21,089 bases of DNA from Candidatus Woesearchaeota archaeon (GCA_019323195.1 JAHWHQ010000065.1:1-21089), one strand, 5' to 3'. Positions 5,494 to 13,210 are shown, counted from the first letter of the stretch. The notes: generated from the sequence alone by a model not told the origin. A program made the numbers and translations.

Positions 5494-6840
5494 ATGGACT
5501 TTAGGTATATTTTATTTATAATATTCATCCTTATTATGATGCTATTTCTTTATCTTAAAAGGAAAAAGATTTACAAACAAGATGTCATAAAAGGATACCT
5601 CTCCTTCGAGATGTACAGAACAAAGGGCGGCTTAATATTTATGGACAAATTTGCAAAGAAATTCTCAAAGTCATTAAAAGGCATAGGTTATTTTGCTGTA
5701 TTAATCGGCTTCTTAGGGATGATAGTTATAGCCATAGCCTTAAGCTTTAGCACATTTAATGTCCTCACCAAACCAGGTGCTCCAGCAGGGGCTGGATTAG
5801 TTCTCCCGGTAAAAGCAAAAGGAGTATTCTACGTTCCTTTTGAGTATTGGATTATCTCAATATTTGTTATAGCAGTCTTCCATGAATTTGCACATGGAAT
5901 TATAGCAAGAAAGTATAAGATGAGATTAAAATCAAGCGGTTTTGCTTTTGTAGATATCAGCCTTAAATTATTAGGTATATTAATAATATTCTTTTCAATA
6001 CTTAATAAAGCTAAAGGAAATATATTAAATCTATTCATAACATTTGATTTCCTAAATACTTCTTCTCCAGATTTTTGGATTACCATAGGAATAATATTAA
6101 TAATAATTCCCTTATTTAAAAAAATAAAGCTTCCCATAATCCCGGCAGCATTTGTAGAGCCTGATGAAAAAGAACTAAAGAAAAGGCCTCCAAAGCAGCA
6201 ATTAAGCGTATTTGCAGCAGGGCCTTTTGCAAACATATTGTTGGCATTTATTATTCTTGGAATTACAACCCTAATTTTTATACCTCTCTTAAACAGCATG
6301 GTAAGACCAGATGGTGTTTTAGTTACAGGGGTTATGGAAGGGAAGTCTTACCCGGCTGAGCAGGCAGGAATTACAGCGAACGAGGTCATAACAGGGATAG
6401 ACGGCATCAAGGTTAAAGAGGTGGATGATTTTTCAGGGATATTGGAGACAAAAAAGCCTGGAGATATTATAAGGCTGGAGACGAACAGATCCACATATGA
6501 TATAACGCTGGCAGAGGATCCTGAAAATGAAAGCAAGGCTTACTTAGGTATATATATACTGGAGAAAACAAAGATAAAGGAAAGCTTTGTGGAGAGGTAC
6601 GGAAGATTCACTCCTCCTGTAATAATATGGTTTATAGGGCTTTTTTACTGGTTACATGTCTTGAATTTAGGCATTGGTTTATTTAACCTTGCACCGATAG
6701 GGCCGCTGGATGGTGGAAGAATGTTATTAGTGGCCCTGCAGCAGTTCCTTAAGAAAGATAAGGCTGTGAAGTATTGGAAGACTATCAGTATTTTTTTCCT
6801 AGCTTTGATTCTCATAAATATACTGTTTGCTTTTTTTTAG
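5494..6840 (+). CDS. Site-2 protease family membrane metalloprotease with PDZ domain
   Basis: The 448-residue M50-family intramembrane zinc protease has VFHEFAHG (129-135) carrying the HExxH zinc site (H130, E131, H134) and GPLDGGRM (403-410) with the third ligand D406. A PDZ domain spans about 272-345 (GVMEGKSYPAEQAGI onward), and AAGPFAN (241-247) is a conserved family patch. Hydrophobic segments lie near 5-20, 64-84, 118-138, 157-170, 196-208, 245-267, 375-398 and 430-448. Such enzymes cut membrane-bound regulators. Residues about 153-215, between SGFAF and PAAFVEPDE, form an AT-rich hydrophobic stretch longer than I expect in simple family members. It stands alone after the L40e operon. 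Confidence 0.92.
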   Translation: MDFRYILFIIFILIMMLFLYLKRKKIYKQDVIKGYLSFEMYRTKGGLIFMDKFAKKFSKSLKGIGYFAVLIGFLGMIVIAIALSFSTFNVLTKPGAPAGAGLVLPVKAKGVFYVPFEYWIISIFVIAVFHEFAHGIIARKYKMRLKSSGFAFVDISLKLLGILIIFFSILNKAKGNILNLFITFDFLNTSSPDFWITIGIILIIIPLFKKIKLPIIPAAFVEPDEKELKKRPPKQQLSVFAAGPFANILLAFIILGITTLIFIPLLNSMVRPDGVLVTGVMEGKSYPAEQAGITANEVITGIDGIKVKEVDDFSGILETKKPGDIIRLETNRSTYDITLAEDPENESKAYLGIYILEKTKIKESFVERYGRFTPPVIIWFIGLFYWLHVLNLGIGLFNLAPIGPLDGGRMLLVALQQFLKKDKAVKYWKTISIFFLALILINILFAFF

Positions 6841-6844
6841 GTTA

Positions 6845-7174
6845 TCAGGCGGCAATCTCTATCTCTTTCTTATGAGAATGTCTCTTAAGCTCCTCTAAGG
6901 TCAGCATATCACTTATTTCAATCAGTTTTTTTATTTTTGTGTTTGCCGTATTTAGCCTGTATAGCTTTGCCCTTCCTATCTCTCTGGTATGAACTATTAT
7001 CTTGTTTTTAACCAAATTGTCCCATATCCTGTATAGGGTTGCTCTTCCAATCCCTGCGTTTTCTGCCATATCTGTTATAGAAAAATCCAGTTCTCTTTCA
7101 GTTAAAAGGTAATCCAATACCCTAATCGTTGGGGAGTCTCCCATAAATTCAATAAATAAGGATTTGTCTTGCAT
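6845..7174 (-). CDS. Winged-helix transcriptional regulator
   Basis: The 109-residue protein has a helix-turn-helix at about 31-58 (SITDMAENAGIGRATLYRIWDNLVK) and a wing with EIGRAKLYRLN (65-75). The N-terminal FIEFMGDSPTIRVLDYLL and the GRAKLY wing are typical of a small ArsR/PadR-like regulator family often seen in DPANN archaea. A short C-terminal helix (about 80-97) may dimerise. The ribosome site AGGTGA lies seven bases upstream of the ATG, supporting this start. It is divergent from a small HTH-like gene at 7296; the shared region holds palindromes that could be its operator. Confidence 0.85.
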   Translation of the reverse strand: MQDKSLFIEFMGDSPTIRVLDYLLTERELDFSITDMAENAGIGRATLYRIWDNLVKNKIIVHTREIGRAKLYRLNTANTKIKKLIEISDMLTLEELKRHSHKKEIEIAA

Positions 7175-7295
7175 TTTCTATTCACCTATTAAAATAGTAT
7201 ATTATAACTGATATTTAAATATTTCTATTTTGATACAATATTGTACCAGAATTGTAAGAAATATTTATATAACCAGGGATAATATTTATTTTTTC
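7175..7295. promoter_or_regulatory. Divergent promoter with nested palindromes
   Basis: TACAATATTGTA (7234-7245) is a perfect 12-base palindrome flanked by the inverted repeat AAATATTTCT (7217-7226) and AGAAATATTT (7257-7266). A further palindrome ATATTTAAATAT lies at 7211-7222, and ATTGTA is repeated at 7240 and 7251. The right arm runs into ATATTTATATAACC (7261-7274), the TATA box of the gene starting at 7296. A protein bound here would cover that promoter, and the neighbouring winged-helix regulator is the obvious candidate. Confidence 0.5.
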
Positions 7296-7562
7296 ATGGA
7301 ACTGACAGGACTAGACATTAAAGCAAGGATAATAAGAAAGTTGGTTCAATGGAGAAAATGGGGCGGTTCACATACAGAGAATATCCTTAAAGGATTGCCA
7401 TCTCACTTAAGAGGAGCTAAAGCAACAAAACAGGCTTTAAAGGAATTGGAAAGAGATCAATGGATACTTCCAGCTATAAAGACAGGAGAAACCCATTATT
7501 CATTAAATCCAAGAAAAACTGATGAAATACTGGAATTCTATGAAAAATATTGTCAAAAATAA
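7296..7562 (+). CDS. Small winged-helix-like protein, 88 residues
   Basis: The start at 7296 is chosen because the TATA box ATATTTATATAA is centred about 28 bases upstream; the ATG at 7230 would lie upstream of that promoter. The protein begins with a basic helix (IKARIIRKLVQWRKW), then helices and a likely wing KTGETHYSLNP (about 61-71) resembling winged-helix DNA-binding proteins. I do not recognise a named family. Its end overlaps by 23 bases an antitoxin-like ORF in another frame. An accessory or toxin-antitoxin role is possible but not shown. Confidence 0.65.
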   Translation: MELTGLDIKARIIRKLVQWRKWGGSHTENILKGLPSHLRGAKATKQALKELERDQWILPAIKTGETHYSLNPRKTDEILEFYEKYCQK

Positions 7563-7671
7563 ACCTGAACTAAGCAAAGAAACAATCCTTGCTATTGAGA
7601 ATGCTAAAAAGAGGATAAGAGAAGGTAAATTTCTTAGTGAAGATAAGGCAAGAAAGAGGCTCGGCTTATAA
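7540..7671 (+). CDS. Antitoxin-like small protein, 43 residues
   Basis: ATG at 7540 lies inside the 3' end of the preceding gene in a different frame, and the ORF ends TAA at 7669-7671. The protein reads MKNIVKNKPELSKETILAIE, then NAKKRIREGKFLSEDKARKRLGL. The pattern of a helix with AIENAKKRIREGKFLS followed by RKRLGL at the C-terminus resembles short archaeal antitoxins of the RelB-like type that accompany RelE/ParE toxins. No toxin gene follows: the next gene is on the other strand. It may be an orphan or relic antitoxin, or may work with the upstream protein. Confidence 0.5.
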   Translation: MKNIVKNKPELSKETILAIENAKKRIREGKFLSEDKARKRLGL

Positions 7672-7685
7672 TGAATTCTTAGCAA

Positions 7686-8579
7686 TCAAATCTCTTTAAC
7701 ACACCTATAGCCGTGATATCCTGCTCCAGAGGTCTTGCTGCGCCATAAGAGCTGGCCGTTATAAGATACCATAAAGGAATAGTTTTTATCCTTCTCTTCA
7801 GATGTCCAGTAATATATTATCTTTGAGTTAGGGTCCCATAAAGGGGTCTCTTTGTCCGGCTGGATCCGGTATTCTGGTTTTCCTTGCGGATTAATTGTTC
7901 CACCTGCATTCTTATCTTTTCTTGTTAAGGACCGAACAATCTCTTCTTTTGTCGGAAGATGCCAGATATTTTGTTCTGCATCCTCTAGGCGTGTTCCATC
8001 CTCGCTTAGATGCAGGCAGTTATATCCTGCTTTGTTCCAGTCAGTCCCCTCTTCAGGGAAGCCTATCCCTTTAGGCGCCCAGGTTAAGGCAATTCCATTT
8101 CCTTCTATGACCCTTAACCCGAAATTATTGTCATTAGCTCTCTGCCCTACTTTTAATAGGTTAGGTATGCCAAAACCTAAGATTATCAGAACAGGTATTC
8201 CAATGATCAAATAGATTGCTAGTTTCTTATTATTAATTTTACCGAAGTAAAACCCTGCTCCCAGCATTAGCAGGAAGGGCAGTATGAAGAGGATAACTGT
8301 CATGTCCATATTGAAAAAGAAAACAGAAAACAGGGCTAATGCTATGAAAAGGGCTGCGCCAACCTTTTTGTAATAGATGGAGATTATAGCCAGGATAATG
8401 AAAACTATCGAAAAAGAAAGGTACTGGATAAAGAGCATGAGAAGATTTTCCAGTAAAGATGCCGAGTACCATCCTTCATGAAAGTTTTCAAGAATGCCCC
8501 ACCATGCCCATAAAGATGCAATCAATAAGGTTATGGCTACTGCAATCCATCCTATGACTGCCTTTTTATCTTTAGCCAT
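7686..8579 (-). CDS. Membrane protein with C-terminal DUF1566 (Lcl-type) domain
   Basis: The 297-residue protein has about five hydrophobic segments (8-28, 43-70, 74-90, 92-112, 119-141) followed by a soluble domain of about 155 residues. The domain has the DUF1566/Lcl pattern: WHLPTKEEI (206-214), YYWTSEE (256-262) and a terminal GYHGYRCVKEI (287-297). This fold is related to C-type-lectin/FGE-like domains that bind ligands at the cell surface. I infer a cell-surface display or adhesion/ligand-binding role with the domain outside. A TATA box (8601-8614) lies about 28 bases upstream of the ATG, so the transcript is probably leaderless. Confidence 0.8.
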   Translation of the reverse strand: MAKDKKAVIGWIAVAITLLIASLWAWWGILENFHEGWYSASLLENLLMLFIQYLSFSIVFIILAIISIYYKKVGAALFIALALFSVFFFNMDMTVILFILPFLLMLGAGFYFGKINNKKLAIYLIIGIPVLIILGFGIPNLLKVGQRANDNNFGLRVIEGNGIALTWAPKGIGFPEEGTDWNKAGYNCLHLSEDGTRLEDAEQNIWHLPTKEEIVRSLTRKDKNAGGTINPQGKPEYRIQPDKETPLWDPNSKIIYYWTSEEKDKNYSFMVSYNGQLLWRSKTSGAGYHGYRCVKEI

Positions 8580-8600
8580 TGTATATAAATACTTAGGCTT

Positions 8601-8614
8601 GGTTATTATAAATT
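8601..8614 (-). promoter_or_regulatory. TATA box of the DUF1566 membrane protein gene
   Basis: AATTTATAATAACC on the minus strand is centred about 28 bases upstream of the ATG at 8579. Confidence 0.5.
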
Positions 8615-8670
8615 ATTTGGTTTTTTGGAAATATTTATTAATGTGTTTATCTATCTGCTTAATATTAGGG

Positions 8671-8754
8671 GGTGAAATAACAGCTAAGAATATAACTCTT
8701 AAAGTAAATGCTGAACTTCACAATAGATTTATAGAACTTAAAAAAATTCCCTAG
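8671..8754 (+). pseudogene. Ribbon-helix-helix (CopG-like) gene remnant
   Basis: The 25 codons from 8677 encode ITAKNITLKVNAELHNRFIE then LKKIP and stop. The KNITLKV strand and following helix look like the start of a ribbon-helix-helix DNA-binding protein, which normally needs about 20 more residues. A strong ribosome-site-like AGGGGGTGA (8668-8674 region) precedes an ATA codon where ATG would be expected. It therefore appears to have lost both its start codon and its second helix. The stop lies just before the ribosome site of the RhuM gene, so it was probably that gene's cotranscribed partner. Confidence 0.45.
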
Positions 8755-8762
8755 GTGAAAGC

Positions 8763-9821
8763 ATGATGGCAAAGGATTTGGCAATAAGAAATTCAACAGC
8801 AGAGTTTTTAATATTTCAGGCAGAATCAAGAGAAGAAACAATCGAAGTGAAATATGCTGATGAGAATGTCTGGCTTTCCCAGAAGATGATGGCCAGGCTG
8901 TTTGATGTAGAGATAAACACCATAAATTATCATTTAAAAGAGATTTTCAAATCAGGAGAACTAGATGAAATCTCAACTATTCGAAAATTTCGAATAGTTC
9001 AAAAGGAGGGCAATAGAGATATAAATAGGGATATAGATTTTTATAACCTAGATGCCATAATCTCAGTAGGGTACAGGGTTAATTCCAAAAGAGCCACGCA
9101 GTTCAGGATATGGGCAACCAGGGTTCTTAAGCAGTTTGCAATAAAGGGGTATGTGTTAGACAGAAAAAGGCTGGAAAACGGCTCATTTCTGAATAAGGAC
9201 TATTTTGATGAGCTTTTAGCTGAAATCAGGGAAATCAGGCTGAGTGAAAGGAACTTTTACCAGAAAGTAACAGACATTTATTCTACAAGCATAGATTATG
9301 ACAAGAATGCGGAAACAACAAGAGACTTTTTTGCAAAGGTCCAGAATAAGCTGCATTATGCTGTCCACAAGCATACTGCACCTGAATTAATAATGAAAAG
9401 GGCTGATGCGAAAAAGGAGCATATGGGCCTTACATCCTGGAAATACTCTCCAGACGGAAAGATAATCAAGACAGATGTTTCGATTGCAAAAAATTACCTG
9501 AAAAAAGAAGAGCTGGAATCTTTGGGAAGGATAGTTTCTGCATATCTTGACCTTGCAGAGGAAAGAGCCAAAAGAAAGATCCCTATGACTATGGAAGACT
9601 GGGCAAACAGACTGGATTTATTTTTACAGTTTGATGAAAGAGATATATTGGATAATCCTGGGAAGATTACTGCAAAAATAGCAAAGGATTTTGCAGAAAG
9701 CGAGTTTGAAAGATACAGGATAACACAGGACAGGCTATTTAAGTCAGATTTTGATAGATTAGTTAAGCAATCTGAGAAAGTAATACAATCTAAAAGTAAT
9801 ATAAAAATAAAAGATATTTAA
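8763..9821 (+). CDS. rhuM: RhuM family protein
   Basis: The 352-residue protein belongs to the RhuM family: an N-terminal DNA-binding-like part WLSQKMMARLFDVEINTINYH (37-57, helix-turn-helix), the Bro-N/KilA-like segment YNLDAIISVGYRVNSKRATQFRIWA (94-118), and the family signature HTAPELIMKRADAKKEHMGLTSW (204-226). RhuM proteins are widespread on mobile and accessory regions; their biochemical function is not settled. Length is normal. GGTGA ends four bases before the ATG at 8763 (seven before the ATG at 8766, equally possible). The gene converges on gcvPB with a four-base overlap of the stop codons. Positions 8975-8999 contain a perfect palindrome inside the coding region. Confidence 0.93.
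   Translation: MMAKDLAIRNSTAEFLIFQAESREETIEVKYADENVWLSQKMMARLFDVEINTINYHLKEIFKSGELDEISTIRKFRIVQKEGNRDINRDIDFYNLDAIISVGYRVNSKRATQFRIWATRVLKQFAIKGYVLDRKRLENGSFLNKDYFDELLAEIREIRLSERNFYQKVTDIYSTSIDYDKNAETTRDFFAKVQNKLHYAVHKHTAPELIMKRADAKKEHMGLTSWKYSPDGKIIKTDVSIAKNYLKKEELESLGRIVSAYLDLAEERAKRKIPMTMEDWANRLDLFLQFDERDILDNPGKITAKIAKDFAESEFERYRITQDRLFKSDFDRLVKQSEKVIQSKSNIKIKDI
8975..8999. repeat. Perfect 12-bp-arm palindrome inside rhuM
   Basis: AACTATTCGAAA (8975-8986) and its exact inverse TTTCGAATAGTT (8988-8999) are separated by one A. It encodes residues about 71-79 (STIRKFRIV). It could be a binding site for the protein's own HTH, or an mRNA hairpin. Confidence 0.85.
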
Positions 9822-11236
9822 AGCCTATACCTCAAATCCAGCTCCCTGGCAGCCTTTACTGCGTCTAAGCGCCTGACTACTGTATTGGAAGGGGCGTCTA
9901 AGACCTTGGCTGGAGAATTATCAATCTCTTCCCTTATCTTTTTCATCACATCAATGAAATTGTCCAGGGTTTCCTTGCTTTCTGTCTCGTTCGGCTCTAT
10001 CATCATCGCTCCGTGTACTATCAGAGGGAAATATACGGTCATCGGATGTATGTTGTAATCAAGAAGCCTTTTGGCAATATCCAATGTTGTGACATGATTC
10101 GGCAATCCTTGATCAGAAAGGACAAACTCGTGCTTGCAGACAAGATCGTAAGGAAGATTGTAATATTTCCTCAGCTTCTCTTTAAGGTAGTTGGCGTTCA
10201 GGACAGCATTCTCTGAAACCTGCCTTAAGCCTTCTGCACCTAAAGCCCTGATATAGGAAAATGCCTTTACCATGACATTAAAGTTCCCGTAAAAAGCCCT
10301 TACCTTGCCTATTGATCTGGGATTGCCTGAAAGCTTATAGGCATTATCATCTAAAACAACAGAAGGATTGGGGAGAAATTCCATCAATTCTTTCTTAACA
10401 CCTACAGGGCCTGATCCAGGTCCTCCTCCGCCATGAGGGGTGCTAAAGGTCTTATGCAGATTAAGATGCATAACATCAATACCCATGTCGCCTGGCTTGA
10501 CAATTCCTAATAAGGCGTTCATGTTTGCGCCGTCCATATAGACCAAAGAGCCGTTCTCATGGACTGTCTTGGTTATGTCTAAGATCTCCTGCTCAAAAAT
10601 GCCTAATGTGTTGGGAATTGTCAGCATGACAACAGCAACATCCTTGTCCAAGACCTTTTTCAGCTCATCAATATCAACCTGGCCTTTTTCATTGCTCTTG
10701 ATCTGAACTGTCTCAAACCCGCACATGGAGCCTGAGGCAGGGTTTGTCCCGTGAGAGCTGTCAGGCGTTATTATCCTGGCCCTTTTTTCTCCTTTAGCCT
10801 CGAAATAAGCCTTTATGAGCATAAGGCCTGTCAATTCGCCATGAGCGCCGGCAGCTGGCTGTAATGTGAAGGCGTCCATGCCGCAGATCTCGCAGAGCAT
10901 CTTTTCCAGATCATACATCAGCTTTAAACATCCCTGGTTATAGGGCTGCAAAGGATGGCAGCCAGTAAAGCCGGAAAGCCTGGAAACATCCTCATTAACC
11001 TTGGGGTTATACTTCATAGTGCAGGATCCTAAAGGGTAAAAGCCGTTGTCAACACCGAAATTCCTCCTGGATAAGGCGGTGTAATGCCTTACAACATCCA
11101 CCTCAGAAACCTCTGGAAGGTTAATGTCATCCCTTATTATAGATTTATCAATCAAATCATCTTTTAGAGGAACATCTAAGTCAGGCAGGCTTACTCCTGT
11201 CCTTCCCTTTACGCTTTTTTCAAAGATCAGCTTCAT
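9818..11236 (-). CDS. gcvPB: Glycine dehydrogenase (decarboxylating) subunit 2
   Basis: This 472-residue beta subunit of the split P-protein, with GcvPA, decarboxylates glycine and transfers aminomethyl to lipoyl-GcvH. The PLP lysine is K262 in LNLHKTFSTPHGGGGPGSGP (258-277). Other family signatures are FYPLGSCTMKYNPK (66-79), LQPAAGAHGELTG (125-137), DSSHGTNPAS (159-168) and the MDGANMNALLG strand (234-244). Length is normal. Its start overlaps the end of gcvPA by 17 bases, so the two are cotranscribed and coupled. GcvT, GcvH and the lipoylation genes are not in the window. Confidence 0.97.
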   Translation of the reverse strand: MKLIFEKSVKGRTGVSLPDLDVPLKDDLIDKSIIRDDINLPEVSEVDVVRHYTALSRRNFGVDNGFYPLGSCTMKYNPKVNEDVSRLSGFTGCHPLQPYNQGCLKLMYDLEKMLCEICGMDAFTLQPAAGAHGELTGLMLIKAYFEAKGEKRARIITPDSSHGTNPASGSMCGFETVQIKSNEKGQVDIDELKKVLDKDVAVVMLTIPNTLGIFEQEILDITKTVHENGSLVYMDGANMNALLGIVKPGDMGIDVMHLNLHKTFSTPHGGGGPGSGPVGVKKELMEFLPNPSVVLDDNAYKLSGNPRSIGKVRAFYGNFNVMVKAFSYIRALGAEGLRQVSENAVLNANYLKEKLRKYYNLPYDLVCKHEFVLSDQGLPNHVTTLDIAKRLLDYNIHPMTVYFPLIVHGAMMIEPNETESKETLDNFIDVMKKIREEIDNSPAKVLDAPSNTVVRRLDAVKAARELDLRYRL

Positions 11237-12557
11237 TTTTTAATATCCCAACAACCTTGTCCATCTCTTCTTTAGTATTCATCTCAGTAACACAGAACAG
11301 CAAGCAGTTGTCAAGCTCAGGGTAGTACTTGCCTAAGCTTAGGCCCCCTATTATGCGGTTCTTAAGCAGCTCTGAATTTGCCTTTTCAGCATCATTGACC
11401 TTGACTGCAAATTCATTATAAAAAGGTGAGCTGAAGATTGTCTGGATGCCTATCTTATTCAGGCTGTCTGATAGGTAATGGGCTTTCTGAAGGCATAATC
11501 GGGATACTTTCTTTAAACCATCCTTTCCCATAGCAGATAAATAAACAGTGGCAGCCAGGGCGTTTAATGCCTCGTTAGAGCAGATGTTAGAGCTTGCCTT
11601 CTCCCTTCTTATGTGCTGCTCCCTTGCCTGAAGGTTAAGGATGTAGCCTTTCTTGCCGTCCTTGTCAAGGGTTGCTCCTACTATCCTGCCCGGCATCTGC
11701 CTTACATATTCCTTTTTTGCAGCCATCATGCCAAGGTAAGGGCCGCCGAAGCTAATGCTGTTGCCGAAAGACTGGCCTTCTCCAACAACAATATCTGCCT
11801 TAAACGCTCCAGGGGATTTTAATATTCCTAATGATGTAGGGTCAGTAACACAAACATTGAGCAGGGCTTTGGATGAATGGACAATACCTTCAATCTGGTC
11901 AAGGTCTTCAATACAGCCCAGGAAATTAGGGCTCTGGACAAGGAAGGCTGCTGTATCATCAGATATGCTTTCCTTAAGCTTATCAATGCTGGTAACGCCT
12001 TCTTTAATATCAACCTCTGAAAGGGAAAAGCCGTGGGCTTTGCAGTAGGTCTGGACAACTTCCCTGTAATGCGGATGGACTGCTCTGGAGATAAGAATCT
12101 TTCTCTTCCTTGTTATGTTGGAAGCCATTATGCAGCTTTCAGCCAAGGCAGATGCGCCGTCATACATAGAGGCGTTGGCTACGTCCATGCCTGTCAGGGA
12201 GCAGATCATAGACTGGTATTCATAGATAGCCTGGAGCATCCCCTGGGAGATCTCTGGCTGGTAAGGTGTGTATGCGGTGTAAAACTCGCTTCTTGAGATG
12301 ATATGATTGACAACAGAAGGGATGAAATGGTTGTATGCGCCTGCACCTAAAAAATAAGAGAAATCTACATTATTTTTTTTGCTTATTTGCTTTAATAAGA
12401 GCTTAAGCTCGGGCTCAGAAAGGCCTTTTGGGATGTTTAGATTTTCGTTTAAGAGCAGTTTAGAGGGTATGTCACTGAATAGACCAGAAATAGTTTCTAT
12501 GCCTATCTCTTTAAGCATTGATTTCCTGTCTTCATCTGTGTTTGGAATGAAATTCAT
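11220..12557 (-). CDS. gcvPA: Glycine dehydrogenase (decarboxylating) subunit 1
   Basis: The 445-residue alpha subunit of the split glycine decarboxylase has FLGAGAYNHFIPSVV (69-83), the YTAYTPYQPEISQG segment (93-106), MYDGASALAE (131-140) and ANICSNEAL-type residues near the middle (SNICSNEALNALAA). It folds like the PLP subunit but lacks the PLP lysine, as is normal for this half. It is the first gene of the gcvPA-gcvPB operon. A TATA-like element lies 24-32 bases upstream of the ATG with no ribosome site, fitting a leaderless start. Confidence 0.97.
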   Translation of the reverse strand: MNFIPNTDEDRKSMLKEIGIETISGLFSDIPSKLLLNENLNIPKGLSEPELKLLLKQISKKNNVDFSYFLGAGAYNHFIPSVVNHIISRSEFYTAYTPYQPEISQGMLQAIYEYQSMICSLTGMDVANASMYDGASALAESCIMASNITRKRKILISRAVHPHYREVVQTYCKAHGFSLSEVDIKEGVTSIDKLKESISDDTAAFLVQSPNFLGCIEDLDQIEGIVHSSKALLNVCVTDPTSLGILKSPGAFKADIVVGEGQSFGNSISFGGPYLGMMAAKKEYVRQMPGRIVGATLDKDGKKGYILNLQAREQHIRREKASSNICSNEALNALAATVYLSAMGKDGLKKVSRLCLQKAHYLSDSLNKIGIQTIFSSPFYNEFAVKVNDAEKANSELLKNRIIGGLSLGKYYPELDNCLLFCVTEMNTKEEMDKVVGILKNEADL

Positions 12558-12580
12558 CTTATGGTGGAAACTAAGGCTGT

Positions 12581-12590
12581 TTTTTAAAGA
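12581..12590 (-). promoter_or_regulatory. TATA-like box of the gcvPA-gcvPB operon
   Basis: TCTTTAAAAA on the minus strand lies 24-33 bases upstream of the gcvPA ATG (12557). Further upstream, AGATTAT (12621-12627) and ATAATCT (12631-12637) form a seven-base inverted repeat with a three-base gap, which could be an operator or the promoter of the plus-strand remnant at 12658. Confidence 0.45.
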
Positions 12591-12657
12591 TTTCTAAAAT
12601 AGGCAAATGAGAGTAGTTAGAGATTATATAATAATCTTAAAAGGAGATATCCCTAGT

Positions 12658-12708
12658 ATGAATGGTAAGGGTGTTTACATAATAACAAATAAGAATAGAT
12701 GGAATTGA
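12658..12708 (+). pseudogene. GIY-YIG-like N-terminal remnant
   Basis: A 16-codon ORF reads MNGKGVYIITNKNRWN and stop. GKGVYIITNK is how many GIY-YIG domain proteins (UvrC-N-like endonucleases) begin, but the frame ends straight away. It has a plausible AT-rich promoter (12622-12633) and an AAAGGAGA ribosome site (12640-12647). It may be the stump of a lost gene, or a chance ORF. Confidence 0.3.
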
Positions 12709-12719
12709 TTAGAAAAAGT

Positions 12720-13193
12720 TTAACAACAACGTTCCCAAAATGAATTTATTAACCTAATAGCTTCATCACCTGATTTTACGGTTATTTCTTTTACATTTTT
12801 GTAATGTTCATTCTCTAAGTATTCTTCTTCTTTCTCTGGTGTAGTAAGAATAATCGATTTGAAAGGAACTGTAGAAGCTAAATCTATGGCATATTTAACT
12901 ACTCTCTCTTTTTCATCTTCTATACACTCAATCTCGGGTTCATCTATATCATAAAATGAGGCTCTTAGAAGATCCCTGCACATAGATTTATTATCTTCTA
13001 ATATTTTATTAAACATTTTTTTTGATATAACATTATGTTGTCTTGTATGATCTTTTGATTTAGCATTAATATACATTAATTTTGTAAGTAAAGATGGTTT
13101 ATCTGTTGGATTTTCTTTGGTATGTTGTTTAATTGTTATCTCATAGAAATCCCGGTCAAACACCAAGCGAAATGTAAAAGATTCTTTTGGCAT
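12720..13193 (-). CDS. Hypothetical protein, 157 residues
   Basis: I do not recognise this family. The N-terminal part alternates hydrophobic and charged residues (FTFRLVFDRDFYEITIKQ, 6-23), suggesting beta strands. The middle is helical and charged. The C-terminal part (VPFKSIILTTPEKEEEYLEN, 109-128, then YKNVKEITVKSGDEAIRLI) looks like a Rossmann or PIN-like strand-helix-strand ending. Two cysteines end the protein. It is the second gene of a pair, 17 bases after the gene at 13211-13435. An accessory, possibly toxin-antitoxin or defence, function is a guess from the small size and AT-rich setting. Confidence 0.65.
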   Translation of the reverse strand: MPKESFTFRLVFDRDFYEITIKQHTKENPTDKPSLLTKLMYINAKSKDHTRQHNVISKKMFNKILEDNKSMCRDLLRASFYDIDEPEIECIEDEKERVVKYAIDLASTVPFKSIILTTPEKEEEYLENEHYKNVKEITVKSGDEAIRLINSFWERCC

Positions 13194-13210
13194 TTGTATC
13201 GCCTAAGAAT

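Noticed and set aside
7230..7295. Upstream start at 7230 for the small HTH-like gene
   Set aside because: It lies upstream of the TATA box at 7261-7274, so it would not be transcribed from that promoter.
11755..12296. Plus-strand frames within gcvPA
   Set aside because: Antisense shadows of the gcvPA coding sequence without promoter or ribosome site.
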